Counted from the stretch's first letter, positions 43,371 to 52,876 are shown. The stretch is DNA of 64,000 nucleotides from Trichocoleus sp. (GCA_036702865.1 DATNQD010000064.1:1-64000); one strand, 5' to 3'. Translations and numbers: made by a program. The notes: a model not told the origin generated them from the sequence alone.

Positions 43371-44300
43371 ATGGTACTTTTTTCAATCATTATTCCAGTT
43401 TTTAATAGAGCTAAGTTAATTGGCTCTACACTTGATTCTATTTTGAATCAGGAATTTAAAAATCTGGAGATTATTGTAGTTGATGACGGTTCAACAGATG
43501 AAACACTTAAGATTTTAGAAAAATATCAAGATAGAATTCAGATCTTACACCAGCCAAATCGTGGTCCCGGTGCAGCTCGAAATTTGGGTATTCAAAATGC
43601 TAGAGGTCGATACATTGCGTTTCTAGACAGTGACGATCTTTGGTTTCCCTGGACTCTTGCTACCTATAATCAAGTGATTCTAGAGCATGATTTTCCTGCA
43701 TTTATTGCGGGTCAAGCAGTTCAATTTCAAGATGAAGCGGAAATACGATTAGTTCAGCCTTCGTTATCCCTTATAGAATTCTTTTCAGACTATTATTCTT
43801 CCAGCAAAAAACCAGTGTGGGTTTTGCCCGGGGCTGCGGCGATAAGAGCAGATGTCTTGAAACAAGTAGGAGGATTTACGAAGGAGTGGATCAACGGGGA
43901 AGATTCAGATCTTTGGTTAAAACTAGGAACAGCACCAGGATTTATCTCCATTCAGTCTCCTCCTGTACTTGCTTATCGGCAACATACTAATACTGCTGTT
44001 TCTAATAACACCAGAACTTATCAAGGCATCTGCTACATGATTGATCAAGAAAAATCAGGTCGTTACCCAGGAGCAGAAGTACGACGACTTGAGCGACTTG
44101 AGATTCTAACTCGTCATATTAGACCAGTAAGTTTTGCTTGCATAAAGCAAGGCGATATTAAAGCAGCTTTAGGGCTTTACCAGGAGACGCTCGAGTGGCA
44201 TTTTGATCTAAAGCGCATTCGTTACCTTTTGGGATTTTTAGTAATTTTAATTGCAAATCTACTTTTTAAGAATTTGGGTTCAAAGGTAGTAGTTGAGTAA
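43371..44300 (+). CDS. GT2 glycosyltransferase
   Basis: A 309-residue GT-A transferase. LFSIIIPVFNRAKLIGSTLD opens it, then IIVVDDGSTDETLKILE, RYIAFLDSDDLWFPW near 85 and INGEDSDLWLKLG near 180 (the acidic acceptor-side motif). One hydrophobic segment near the end (IRYLLGFLVILIANLLF) may anchor it to the membrane. AT-rich, with few cgatcg sites. It begins 36 bp after the pyruvyl transferase. Sugar unknown. Confidence 0.92.
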   Translation: MVLFSIIIPVFNRAKLIGSTLDSILNQEFKNLEIIVVDDGSTDETLKILEKYQDRIQILHQPNRGPGAARNLGIQNARGRYIAFLDSDDLWFPWTLATYNQVILEHDFPAFIAGQAVQFQDEAEIRLVQPSLSLIEFFSDYYSSSKKPVWVLPGAAAIRADVLKQVGGFTKEWINGEDSDLWLKLGTAPGFISIQSPPVLAYRQHTNTAVSNNTRTYQGICYMIDQEKSGRYPGAEVRRLERLEILTRHIRPVSFACIKQGDIKAALGLYQETLEWHFDLKRIRYLLGFLVILIANLLFKNLGSKVVVE

Positions 44301-44435
44301 GTATAAGCAATGAATGAAACTAAATGGATTTGACAGATAGCATATACCTATTTTTGTTTTATAACGCTTATTTACTTATTTATCTTCTCAACAATATACA
44401 CATAACGATGACTTCAAACAAAGCTGCTGAACATC

Positions 44436-45323
44436 ATGAACTGTGACATTACTGTAGTCATTCCAACATATCAACGAATAGAAAAACTCTTAGAAGCTTT
44501 AAGCAAAATTCAAGCATGTAGTCCTGCTCCAGATGAAATCATTCTTCATATCGATGGAACTGATACCGTTACTGAATCAGCAGTTCGCACTAGCCAATTT
44601 CAAAATGTAAAAGTTCTTAAGAGCAATATTCAAGTTGGTCCAGGAGGCGGACGAAATAGAGCTATTGCTCAGGCAAAACACTCGATCGTTGCCAGTTTTG
44701 ACGATGATTCTTATCCGATCGATTCAGATTACTTTGCTCGCCTTATCCAATTATTCGATCAATTCCCGCAGGCGGCCGTGATTGGAGCCGCTATTTTTCA
44801 CCAGAATGAAGTGATTATTCCAGATGAGGCAACTGCAAAGTGGACGGCTGATTTTGTTGGCTGTGGCTGTGCTTACCGCAGAGATATCTTTTTGCAGACC
44901 AATGGCTATGTTGAGCTTCCCCTGGCATACGGGATGGAAGAAGTCGATTTATCGTTGCGGCTTCATCATATGGGCTGGGGAGTACTACAAAGCCCCTGGC
45001 TAAGGGTTTTTCACAACACTCAACTAGAACATCATCAAAATCCTCGAATTACCGCAGCCAGTATTGCCAATCAAGCCCTATTAACCTATCTCAGATACCC
45101 GATTAGCCTCTGGTGGCTAGGCAGCGTTCAGTGCTTCAACCGAATTTCCTGGTTGGTTCGACATCAGCGGCTAGAGGGGATTCGAGCAGGTGTAACAGCA
45201 ATTCCTCAACTAATCCAGCATCAACATCACAAACGCCAGATCGTCTCTGCTCAGTCAATATTTTCTTACTTACGGCTCCGCCGCAACGCTGGCTCCGAAC
45301 CCTTCGCTTTAAAAGTGCAATGA
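44436..45323 (+). CDS. GT2 glycosyltransferase (rhamnosyl-transferase-like)
   Basis: A 295-residue GT-A transferase. ITVVIPTYQRIEKLLEAL is the N-terminal strand-helix unit. VGPGGGRNRAIAQA near 68 is the GxGGARN-type motif, followed by the acidic cluster IVASFDDDSYP near 88. GMEEVDLSLRLHHMGWG near 168 is the acceptor-side acidic motif. The GGxRN pattern recalls rhamnosyl- and galactofuranosyl-type enzymes, but donor choice cannot be read. Its TGA overlaps the next gene's ATG by 4 bp, so both are made together. Confidence 0.9.
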   Translation: MNCDITVVIPTYQRIEKLLEALSKIQACSPAPDEIILHIDGTDTVTESAVRTSQFQNVKVLKSNIQVGPGGGRNRAIAQAKHSIVASFDDDSYPIDSDYFARLIQLFDQFPQAAVIGAAIFHQNEVIIPDEATAKWTADFVGCGCAYRRDIFLQTNGYVELPLAYGMEEVDLSLRLHHMGWGVLQSPWLRVFHNTQLEHHQNPRITAASIANQALLTYLRYPISLWWLGSVQCFNRISWLVRHQRLEGIRAGVTAIPQLIQHQHHKRQIVSAQSIFSYLRLRRNAGSEPFALKVQ

Positions 45324-46537
45324 ATACACCCTGGATTTGCTGTCAGATTGGGGCACGCGAACATTACGCAATTCCCCGATCGCTCCACCAAGCCGGACAA
45401 CTTGCTTACCTGATGACAGATGCCTGGGTTTCGCCTCAGTCGGCATTCAATGCCTTGCCAAACACCTTACTGAGACCCCTACGCGATCGGTTCCATCCTG
45501 AGCTGGCTGATGCACCGATTCGATCGTTTACCGCTTCCCTGCTTCAGTTTGAGCTAATGCATCGACTTCAGAAAACCGGAGACTGGGAACGAATGATTGC
45601 CCGAAACCGCTGGTTTCAACATCAAGTGATTCAATCCCTTAAGACAATCGAGGCGCATCGTCCATTCAAAACACCACCTGTTCTGTTTACTTATAGCTAT
45701 GCTGCCCTAGACTTGTTGCGCTATGCCAAAGAGAAAGGTTGGAGGACTGTTTTGGGGCAAATTGATCCAGGCATTGTAGAAGAGAAAATTGTTTTAGAAG
45801 AACACCAAAAACATCCAACACTAGCTCCCAGTTGGCAACCCGTACCACCAAGCTACTGGGCAACCTGGCAAGAAGAATGTGCGATGGCAGACCAGATTGT
45901 TGTTAATTCTTCCTGGTCGAGTCGAGCATTGCAGCAAGCTGGTATAGCAGCAGATAAAATTCGGATTGTTCCATTAGCTTATACGGCACCCCAAGAAAGC
46001 CAGGGTTTTGAGCGGGCATATCCAGACAAGTTTTCTGTCGATCGTCCTCTCCGTGTTCTGTTTCTTGGTCAAATTATCTTACGCAAAGGCATTGCGGCAT
46101 TGTTAGAAGCGGCTCGACTGTTAGTGGATCAACCGATCGAATTTTGGTTGGTTGGTAGCATTGGGATCGATCGATCGCAGGTTTTGCTGCCAAATATTCG
46201 TTGGGTCGGGTCTGTGCCTCGTAGCGAAACCGCTCAATACTATCAACAAGCAGATGTATTCCTCTTCCCAACGCTATCAGACGGGTTTGGCTTAACACAA
46301 TTAGAATCGCAAGCCTGGAAGCTACCCCTGATCGTTTCCGGATTTTGCGGTGAAGTGGTGAAAGATCGAGTAAATGGAATTGTTTTGCCCGAAGTGACGG
46401 GGGAGGCGATCGTTACAGCAATTCAAACTTGCCTAGATTCACCTGAAGCACTAAAACGATTTTCTCAGAACATCATTCCAATTTCTCAGTCCAGTTTGTC
46501 TAGTCTATTGCAGAGACTTCAACAGATGAAAACTTGA
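45320..46537 (+). CDS. GT4 glycosyltransferase
   Basis: A GT-B transferase of 405 residues starting at ATG 45320, inside the ATGA overlap with the preceding gene; the frame further upstream is only the shadow of that gene. The acceptor half has VLFTYSYAALDLLRYAKEKG near 115 and VLGQIDPGIVEEKIVLEE near 137. The donor half begins near 240 (LRVLFLGQILRKGIAAL pattern). The acidic E(x7)E motif region is FPTLSDGFGLTQLESQAWKL near 318. It should act at the cytoplasmic face with a nucleotide sugar that cannot be identified from sequence. Confidence 0.9.
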   Translation: MNTPWICCQIGAREHYAIPRSLHQAGQLAYLMTDAWVSPQSAFNALPNTLLRPLRDRFHPELADAPIRSFTASLLQFELMHRLQKTGDWERMIARNRWFQHQVIQSLKTIEAHRPFKTPPVLFTYSYAALDLLRYAKEKGWRTVLGQIDPGIVEEKIVLEEHQKHPTLAPSWQPVPPSYWATWQEECAMADQIVVNSSWSSRALQQAGIAADKIRIVPLAYTAPQESQGFERAYPDKFSVDRPLRVLFLGQIILRKGIAALLEAARLLVDQPIEFWLVGSIGIDRSQVLLPNIRWVGSVPRSETAQYYQQADVFLFPTLSDGFGLTQLESQAWKLPLIVSGFCGEVVKDRVNGIVLPEVTGEAIVTAIQTCLDSPEALKRFSQNIIPISQSSLSSLLQRLQQMKT

Positions 46538-46542
46538 TACTT

Positions 46543-46550
46543 AAGGAGGA
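46543..46550 (+). promoter_or_regulatory. Strong ribosome-binding site that sets a TTG start
   Basis: AAGGAGGA lies 7 nt before TTG 46558. The other in-frame start, TTG 46534, lies upstream of this site and overlaps the previous stop. The site decides for the start at 46558. Confidence 0.85.
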
Positions 46551-46557
46551 ATCTTGC

Positions 46558-47685
46558 TTGAGTAAGTTCAAGGTTGTTTTTTATTCGATTGTTCCCTCTC
46601 CTTATCAACGAGATTTTTTTTACGAATTATCTTGTTCGCCAGAAGTTGATCTTCAGGTCTTTTATTTAGAAGCAGACAGTCCAGATTCACCCTGGACCAA
46701 AAAACCATTACAGCCCTATGAGCAGGTTCTACCTGGAAGTTATCTTACCTGGGGAGGAGCACACTTTTATCTAAATTGGCATCTACCAAATTTAGCGCAA
46801 GCAGATATTGTAGTGCTGAATGGCTATCAAAATCTCACCTCACAACTGATTCTGCATCACTGGGCAAATCAAATTCCCTGTGTTTTTTGGGGTGAAAAAA
46901 TGGTTGCAGCTTCAACCGGAATCAAAGGAAAACTGCAGCAAGGTTTTGCACATGGGTTAAACAACTGCCGGGCGATCGTGGCGATTGGCTCCAAAGCTCA
47001 GGCTGATTATCGCGATCGATTTCCAGGTAAACCTATTTTTAACATTCCCTACTACTGCAATATTTCCCAGTTCAGTAACAACCTGCCAACCCGCCCTCGA
47101 AATCCGATTACCATCCTGTGCTGTGGGCAAATGATTGCCCGAAAAGGCATTGATCTACTACTCCAGGCATTTGAGCGACTGATTCAATCTGGTCTAAAAG
47201 CTCGCTTATTGCTGGTTGGGTGGAAAGCAGAACTTCCGCAAATGATGCAGTCCCTTTCAACAGACGTACAGCAGTGCATTGACTATGCAGGATTTCAAGC
47301 TCCCGATGCGCTGCCTCAATTCTTTCAGCAAGCCGATCTCTTTGTTCTGCCCAGTCGATATGACGGTTGGGGAGTGGTCGTGAATCAAGCCTTGGGGGCA
47401 GGGTTACCGATCATTTGTTCAGATACAGTCGGTGCAGCTTACGACTTGATTGAGCCAGGAGTCAACGGTTGCCTCTTTCCAAGCGGTAATGTTGACGCAC
47501 TCACCCAAGCACTTGCTGGCTATCTCAAACATCCTCAAGTGATTCAGGCAGCAGGTCAGGCATCGTTGCGGAAATCGATCGAATGGTCTCCGTCGGTTGG
47601 GGTGAAGCATTGGCTTGAGGTATTTCAGGCACTTAGCGATCAGTCAGCAGTTGCAGATTCAATCCCCTCCGCTGTTCTAGAGTGA
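46558..47685 (+). CDS. GT4 glycosyltransferase with TTG start
   Basis: A 375-residue GT-B transferase. The N-terminus (SKFKVVFYSIVPSPYQRDFF) is typical of this group, in which the SPYQ turn binds the acceptor. VLNGYQNLTSQLILHHWANQ lies near 92. The donor half begins near 180 (ITILCCGQMIARKGIDLLLQ). The acidic motif is VLPSRYDGWGVVVNQALGAG near 260. There is no ATG near the start; TTG 46558 with a near-perfect ribosome-binding site is used. It starts 20 bp after the previous stop and is followed by a broken GT4 relative. Confidence 0.9.
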   Translation: MSKFKVVFYSIVPSPYQRDFFYELSCSPEVDLQVFYLEADSPDSPWTKKPLQPYEQVLPGSYLTWGGAHFYLNWHLPNLAQADIVVLNGYQNLTSQLILHHWANQIPCVFWGEKMVAASTGIKGKLQQGFAHGLNNCRAIVAIGSKAQADYRDRFPGKPIFNIPYYCNISQFSNNLPTRPRNPITILCCGQMIARKGIDLLLQAFERLIQSGLKARLLLVGWKAELPQMMQSLSTDVQQCIDYAGFQAPDALPQFFQQADLFVLPSRYDGWGVVVNQALGAGLPIICSDTVGAAYDLIEPGVNGCLFPSGNVDALTQALAGYLKHPQVIQAAGQASLRKSIEWSPSVGVKHWLEVFQALSDQSAVADSIPSAVLE

Positions 47686-47742
47686 CTAGAATCATACCTT
47701 CTCATTGTGTTCACATTTCTTGTATCTTATTTTCCTAAATGA

Positions 47743-48256
47743 TCCTTCGAGTTTCGCCAAGCTGCTGCAAAGCATCCAGGTGCAATCCTCCGGATTATTG
47801 GCTCTGGTGCTGAAGAAGAGAAAATAAGGGCGACGATCGCTCAACTTAATCTAACAAATCAGGGTGCAGATGATTGGGAAAAGACCTCATGCAGAAGTGT
47901 TACAGGAGATGGTTTGGGCGGATTGTTTTGCCCTTATTGGCTGGGATGAACCCTTTGCTACCGTTTATTTAAAAGCGATGGCAGCGGGGAAGCCAGTGAT
48001 CTGTTGCCAAGATGGCGGCATCACAGATGTTCTACAGGATGGCGTTCATGGTTACACCGTTCCTCCCAAAGATATTGATGCAGCGGCAGCAGCAATCGAT
48101 CGAATGTTGAGCCATGACCAACAACGTATAGAGATGGGTTGTAATGCTCAGCGACTAGTTATGGAGCAACTAACCTGGGATGTCAGAATGGCGGAGCTTT
48201 TACAGCTATTTGAAACTGCAGCATCCAGTCGCACGTCCCATACAACAATTGATTGA
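47743..48256 (+). pseudogene. 5'-truncated, frameshifted GT4 glycosyltransferase
   Basis: Only the donor half of a GT4 enzyme remains. The first piece (47743 to about 47862) reads SFEFRQAAAKHPGAILRIIG, then EEEKIRATIAQLNLTNQ. One extra G in the run at 47862-47864 throws it out of frame. The second piece continues as VQMIGKRPHAEVLQEMVWAD, then IGWDEPFATVYLKAMAAGKP with the acidic E(x7)-type motif, to TGA 48254. The second frame is open from GTG 47864 (130 codons) but lacks the whole acceptor half. A stop precedes the first piece. It was probably left by a recombination that removed the 5' two-thirds. Confidence 0.82.
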
Positions 48257-48271
48257 TTCAATTCATCCTCT

Positions 48272-49702
48272 ATGTCAAATTTAGACTATTCCTATTCCAG
48301 CTATCTTGAGTATGACTATTCTTCTATTGCACCAGAGGAGCATCTGCCCCCTCATGCTTCTTTTGCAAGTACTACAGTTTTTATTGCTGGATTAATAGTA
48401 GCCACTATCTTCAGTGCAACTGATCAGACCCCGACCACAATGGCAAGCACTGCTGCAGTCGTTGTTGGAATTTCGCTTTTACTCAGCATTTGGTTGGATT
48501 ATAAACGCGGATTACGCAACCTGTTTCGAGCAGACTTGCTGTGTCTGGCAGCACTCTATGCTCTGACGTTACTTGAGTTTTTATTTCCACAGGAAGGGTT
48601 TGACGAGCGAGTAACATTAGAGCAGACAGTAAAGGCACTCCATCTTGTTTTTATTGGAATGGGAGGGCTGGCAATTGGACGACATCTAGTTGCACTCAAG
48701 CCAATTCAATCAAGCTGGCTCAACTTTAGTAATATTTCCAATAAAGCCCTATTTCAGATGCTGTTAATGGCAGCATTTTTAGGGTATCTACACATGCTAA
48801 TATCAGTTAATTTTGATATTTTTAGAATGATTGATGCAATGTTAGGTCCAAGGTTTTCTGAGCCTTGGTCACGTGGCAGATTGGGTGGTGCAACTAGTTT
48901 AATTAGCGAACTTGCTTTGATGTTGTCTGCCATTCCACCTTTAGCAGGAGTAATTTGGAATCGTCGTCAGTCATTTTCTGTTTTTCAGCTTTTCATTGTC
49001 TTTATACTTTTTGCGTTGACTCTCTTTCAGGGCTTTTCTGGGGGTACGAGAAACGTCTTTGCCTCTTACCTAATCGCCTTTCTAATCGGCTATCTTTTGA
49101 CTTTACCGCAATACAGCTTTAAGAACACAATTATACCCATCCTAATTGCTTTAGGCATATTATTCTACGCGTCAGATCATATGCTTGCCTTTAGGCAGAT
49201 AGGTTTAAGAAACTATATTTTAAACGAAGCTTATATTAACAACACACCTGAGACCTTTGCAGTTGACTATAACTTGTGGGCAATTGGTCTACTAGCAGAT
49301 GCTTTTCCTGAACAACATGACTTTTTAGGATTGGAGATTATTGTATGGTCAATTGTTAAACCGATTCCTCGCTTTTTTTGGCCGGGTAAACCGGAGGGGC
49401 TTAGCGTCAGTATTGAAGAAATCGCAGGTGCAGAAGGGTGGACGGTTGCTGCAACCTACTTAGGCGAAGCCTATATGATGGCTGGGATATTTGGTGTCAT
49501 TGGTGTCTCTCTCTTTTTTGGAGCACTGGCTGGCTGGTGGAATCGAATGGCACTCCAAAGCCAATCTGCCTATGCAATGGTAGTCTATGCATTAGGTTTT
49601 TTTGCCCTTGGTGTAACCATGCGAAGTATGTTTTGGTTGACTACTTTAATATTGCCGATCGTCGCATTAGTTGTTATCAAGAAGTTGAAGATAGTCCGTT
49701 AA
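48272..49702 (+). CDS. Wzy-like polysaccharide polymerase
   Basis: A 476-residue integral membrane protein with about 12 hydrophobic segments after a 30-residue Tyr/Ser-rich cytosolic start (DYSYSSYLEYDYSS). Arg-rich loops are visible between helices (MLGPRFSEPWSRGRLGG near 190; GFSGGTRNVFASYL near 255). A long periplasmic loop lies at about 305-385 (AFRQIGLRNYILNEAYINN; PIPRFFWPGKPEGLS). This is the layout of O-antigen-type polymerases that join repeat units outside the inner membrane. Sequence conservation in this family is weak, so an O-antigen ligase-like role is the alternative. It follows the GT4 remnant by 15 bp. Confidence 0.75.
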   Translation: MSNLDYSYSSYLEYDYSSIAPEEHLPPHASFASTTVFIAGLIVATIFSATDQTPTTMASTAAVVVGISLLLSIWLDYKRGLRNLFRADLLCLAALYALTLLEFLFPQEGFDERVTLEQTVKALHLVFIGMGGLAIGRHLVALKPIQSSWLNFSNISNKALFQMLLMAAFLGYLHMLISVNFDIFRMIDAMLGPRFSEPWSRGRLGGATSLISELALMLSAIPPLAGVIWNRRQSFSVFQLFIVFILFALTLFQGFSGGTRNVFASYLIAFLIGYLLTLPQYSFKNTIIPILIALGILFYASDHMLAFRQIGLRNYILNEAYINNTPETFAVDYNLWAIGLLADAFPEQHDFLGLEIIVWSIVKPIPRFFWPGKPEGLSVSIEEIAGAEGWTVAATYLGEAYMMAGIFGVIGVSLFFGALAGWWNRMALQSQSAYAMVVYALGFFALGVTMRSMFWLTTLILPIVALVVIKKLKIVR

Positions 49703-49791
49703 ACCAAGAATTTACGGAAGTTCCCTGAAGTTGAGCCAGGTATGTTGAGCAAGCTTTTAGTTAAAGTACATCTAACCTGGATTGCCAACGC

Positions 49792-51024
49792 ATGAAAGTA
49801 CTCCACGTTATTCCATCACTCAGCCCATCACTGGGCGGACCTCCACAGGTTGCTTTGAACTTAGTTTGGGCATTACGAGAATGTGGAATTGATGCTGAAA
49901 TCGTCACGACTAACCACGACGGTCCAGGCTATATGGATTTTCCGTTAAATCAGCGAATCGAGTATCAGTTCGGAGCAGACAAAAATTTGACTGTTCCTGT
50001 TTGGTTCTTGCCTTTCCAACCTCCCGCACTAAAAGAGTTTATCTTTTCATCTGCCCTGACTCGTTGGTTATGGAAACATATTGAAGACTACGATGTTTTA
50101 GATAACCACTATCTTTTTTCCTATGCACCAACCTGTGCCGGGGTAATTGCTCGCCGTAAGAACATCCCCTACACAGTGCGGACAATGGGACAACTGACTC
50201 CCTGGGCACTAGAGCAAAGCCGTCGGAAGAAGCAGGCATACACTTTTTTAATTGAGCGTCATAACCTGAATCAGGCAGCCGCAATTCATTGCACAACTGC
50301 TGCTGAAGCAGAAGATGTACGCCGTTTTGGAATCCAGGCACCTACTATCACGCTCCCGCTGGGTGTCAATTCGCCAATACTCTACGCCGATGCCAAAGCA
50401 CAGTTACGATCGCAATACAACCTCCCAGTCCATACCCCTATCATCCTGTTTCTTTCGCGCCTCCATTACAAAAAGCGTCCAGAACTGTTGCTAGAGTCAC
50501 TCCATCAGCTCAAAGCAAAATACAACTTCTATGCAATTTTGGCAGGTTCAGGAACACCAGAATACTTGACAGAATTAAACACTTTGGCAGAATCTCTTGG
50601 CATCTCCGATCGCGTTTCCTTCCCCGGACTGATTACCGGAAAAGCCAAAGATGTGCTTTTACAAGGCTCCGATTTCTTTGTCCTGCCATCCTTTTCAGAG
50701 AACTTTGGGATTGCGGTAGCAGAAGCCCTGGTTTCAGGTCTGCCTGTGATCATCACACCCGGAATCCAAATTGCTGAAGATGTTGCAGCAGCGAGAGCAG
50801 GTTTAGTTGTTGAGGGAGAAGTCAATGACTTAACAGAGGCGATCGAAAAACTGTTAGTTTCTACTCAATTGCGCTCTGAACTAGGCAACAATGGCAAGCA
50901 GTTGGCTCAAACACGCTATTGTTGGAAAACGATCGCTCAAGACTTGATTCCAATTTATACCAGTATTGCGGCAAGAAAACCGCTTTCCAGAAATGTCCAA
51001 TATGATTCCCTAAGCAAAGGATGA
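49792..51024 (+). CDS. GT4 glycosyltransferase
   Basis: A 410-residue GT-B transferase. The start (MKVLHVIPSLSPSLGGPPQV) is the common GT4 acceptor-side Gly-rich turn. TVRTMGQLTPWALEQSRRKK lies near 125. The donor half begins near 205 (TPIILFLSRLHYKKRPELLL). The nucleotide-sugar motif is FFVLPSFSENFGIAVAEALV near 300, with both Glu of E(x7)E. It resembles WcaI/PslH-like enzymes. Its stop lies in an ATGA overlap with a 25-codon stub, so a further gene may once have followed. Confidence 0.92.
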   Translation: MKVLHVIPSLSPSLGGPPQVALNLVWALRECGIDAEIVTTNHDGPGYMDFPLNQRIEYQFGADKNLTVPVWFLPFQPPALKEFIFSSALTRWLWKHIEDYDVLDNHYLFSYAPTCAGVIARRKNIPYTVRTMGQLTPWALEQSRRKKQAYTFLIERHNLNQAAAIHCTTAAEAEDVRRFGIQAPTITLPLGVNSPILYADAKAQLRSQYNLPVHTPIILFLSRLHYKKRPELLLESLHQLKAKYNFYAILAGSGTPEYLTELNTLAESLGISDRVSFPGLITGKAKDVLLQGSDFFVLPSFSENFGIAVAEALVSGLPVIITPGIQIAEDVAAARAGLVVEGEVNDLTEAIEKLLVSTQLRSELGNNGKQLAQTRYCWKTIAQDLIPIYTSIAARKPLSRNVQYDSLSKG

Positions 51025-51098
51025 TTGGACAATTAATAGGGACGAACATTCATGCCACGTATGGCATCAGTCAAAATATTTTGACGCAAACACTTTGA
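51021..51098 (+). pseudogene. 25-codon stub overlapping the GT4 stop
   Basis: ATG 51021 overlaps the TGA of the GT4 gene by 4 bp, with AAGG just before, and reads MIGQLIGTNIHATYGISQNI, then LTQTL and TGA. The coupling is what a real next gene would show, but the frame stops at once and 770 bp of non-coding DNA follow. It may be the head of a deleted gene. Confidence 0.4.
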
Positions 51099-51868
51099 CT
51101 CCTACTCCTATAGGATAGGTATCCCGCCTATATAGCTCAAGCTACAAGATGCCTCAGCACTAATAGCCCGTATCGCAATAACTTGGGGCAGGATGTAGGG
51201 GTCAACCTCTCGCAGAGCAACCTTCGGCATCCACTTGACCTAATTGAGTTGGCGATAGCTATCGCTATACCAATCTAATTTGTAGATGCTAAAGACTCAG
51301 TCTGGGGGTGCAGAATATCCTCAGCAAGATTAATTCGTAGCGACTGTTCTATAAGTTGGTACGAGTTGTAATTGTGTTGAATAACAGCGAAATCTAAGTG
51401 TCAGCCTGACTTTTTTTTAATTGGAGATAGCTTAGAATCAATACTCTTTCTGATTCTTTCTTATAAAGAATAGATTGAATCGTACAGAAGCAGTATTATT
51501 TTTTACTTATTATACTGCGCTAAACACAGAGAAATTTTTCAAGTTTCAAGTTAGATGTAATTTCTCCTCGCTAATTGTGATTGATCTTTCAAAAAAGCTT
51601 TGATTTAAAGAGCAAATTTGTGATGAGATCACAAGTTAGATTGCAATTTATTAGTTACTATACAAAGTAACCGAGCTAACTCAGTTGGGAGTAACTTGGC
51701 TAGAAGCATTGCGCTTGTTCGTCAAGTTTATAGTGCCAGTTCTAATCCTGGACTACAGAACAAGTGCTGCATATTTGAGGAAAATGCATCTGCTATAGAC
51801 TAATCAACAACGTTGCCATTTCATCGCATGTTGCTGATTAGATATCATGTCGTTTTGAGGCAGGTTTA
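51099..51868. other. Long non-coding gap in the polysaccharide locus
   Basis: The gap is AT-rich on its right side. On the left are short palindromes: atgcca/tggcat around cgta at 51052-51067 just inside the stub, and gcgatagctatcgc at 51253-51266. A 40-codon minus frame (51108-51230, opening MPKVALREVDPYILPQ) is protein-like but unrecognised. A patch near 51672-51770 looks weakly like a tRNA but does not fold. GAGGCAGG lies before ATG 51869. The gap may be the scar of a deletion. Confidence 0.4.
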
Positions 51869-52759
51869 ATGTTAGTTCAAGCACCACTAACTCTATCTCA
51901 ATTTATTTCTAAAAGTGCATCTGCTGGCACCTGGAACGAGGGCATCCTTGCTTTCAAAATCGCTCATTCAACTCCAGCAATGCAGGCGAATAGTTACTAC
52001 TTTGGGCATCTAGAGTGGAGCAGAAACTATCTTGAGGCTTGCCATCAGTACCCTGAATTTAAAGACCGATGGCAAGCTGTTATAGGCAGTTGGCAAAACA
52101 AGATCGTGGTTGATATTGGTTGTGGTCCTGGCAATCTCTATGCCTCTCTACGCGATCGCTGTGGTACTCCCCAGCTACTCATTGGGGTTGATATATCAAA
52201 GGGGGCGCTAAAAATTGCCCAAGAGCTCGGCTACATGCCAGTTCTTGCAGATGCTCAACAACTTCCCTTTATTTCTGGTTTTGCAGATATTGTGACGGTT
52301 AACGCTACTATTCATCACTGTGATGATATGGGCAAAGTGTTATCTGAAGCAGCTCGACTCGTTCGCCCAGGTGGGCTACTGATTACGGATCACGATCCTC
52401 AGAAAACTGCTTGGCGCAATAATTTGATTGGTTGGCTCAGTTGGAACGCTCGTCTCCCTCTTTATCGCTTACTAAGGCGAGGAGGACATGCTACTGCGGC
52501 AGAACAATTTTGGAGTACGGCAACAGAAGCCCATCATCGTCCTGGAGATGGAGTAGCACCTGATTTGTTCCACCAAATTTTAGAGCCACTGGGATTTGCA
52601 GTACAGCTCTATCCCCATAATCGAGCAGTGGGGGCAGAAATCTTTCGGGGTGCGAGGGGTCGAGCTGAATGGAAGCTCCGCTTGATTCAACGATTGAGTG
52701 GTATTAACCCAGATTCACCAGAAGCAGCCATGCTGTTGATGTGTGTTGCAACACGCTAA
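51869..52759 (+). CDS. Class I SAM-dependent methyltransferase
   Basis: A 296-residue soluble methyltransferase. Motif I is VVDIGCGPGNLYASL near 75, the strand-2 acidic end is LIGVDISKGALKIAQ near 100, and ADIVTVNATIHHCDDMG plus RLVRPGGLLITDHDP complete a Methyltransf_11 domain. The C-terminal 100 residues are specific to this protein (HRPGDGVAPDLFHQILEPLG). GAGGCAGG precedes the ATG closely. It may methylate a sugar or lipid in the polysaccharide pathway, but only position supports this. Confidence 0.88.
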   Translation: MLVQAPLTLSQFISKSASAGTWNEGILAFKIAHSTPAMQANSYYFGHLEWSRNYLEACHQYPEFKDRWQAVIGSWQNKIVVDIGCGPGNLYASLRDRCGTPQLLIGVDISKGALKIAQELGYMPVLADAQQLPFISGFADIVTVNATIHHCDDMGKVLSEAARLVRPGGLLITDHDPQKTAWRNNLIGWLSWNARLPLYRLLRRGGHATAAEQFWSTATEAHHRPGDGVAPDLFHQILEPLGFAVQLYPHNRAVGAEIFRGARGRAEWKLRLIQRLSGINPDSPEAAMLLMCVATR

Positions 52760-52876
52760 ACAATGCCGTCTTGTGTTCCCTGTATTTCCTGTGACAAACC
52801 CAAAAGATGCCGCTAAGCTAGATACAGTTTCTATTGAACTTAATCTTTAAGTTTAGGGTAATCAACTGCGTTGGTA

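Noticed and set aside
51672-51770. tRNA-like patch (actcagttgggag and ccagttctaatcctgg)
   Set aside because: The D-arm and T-arm likeness is superficial: the T-loop lacks the purine at position 57, the acceptor arms do not pair and no anticodon stem can be drawn.
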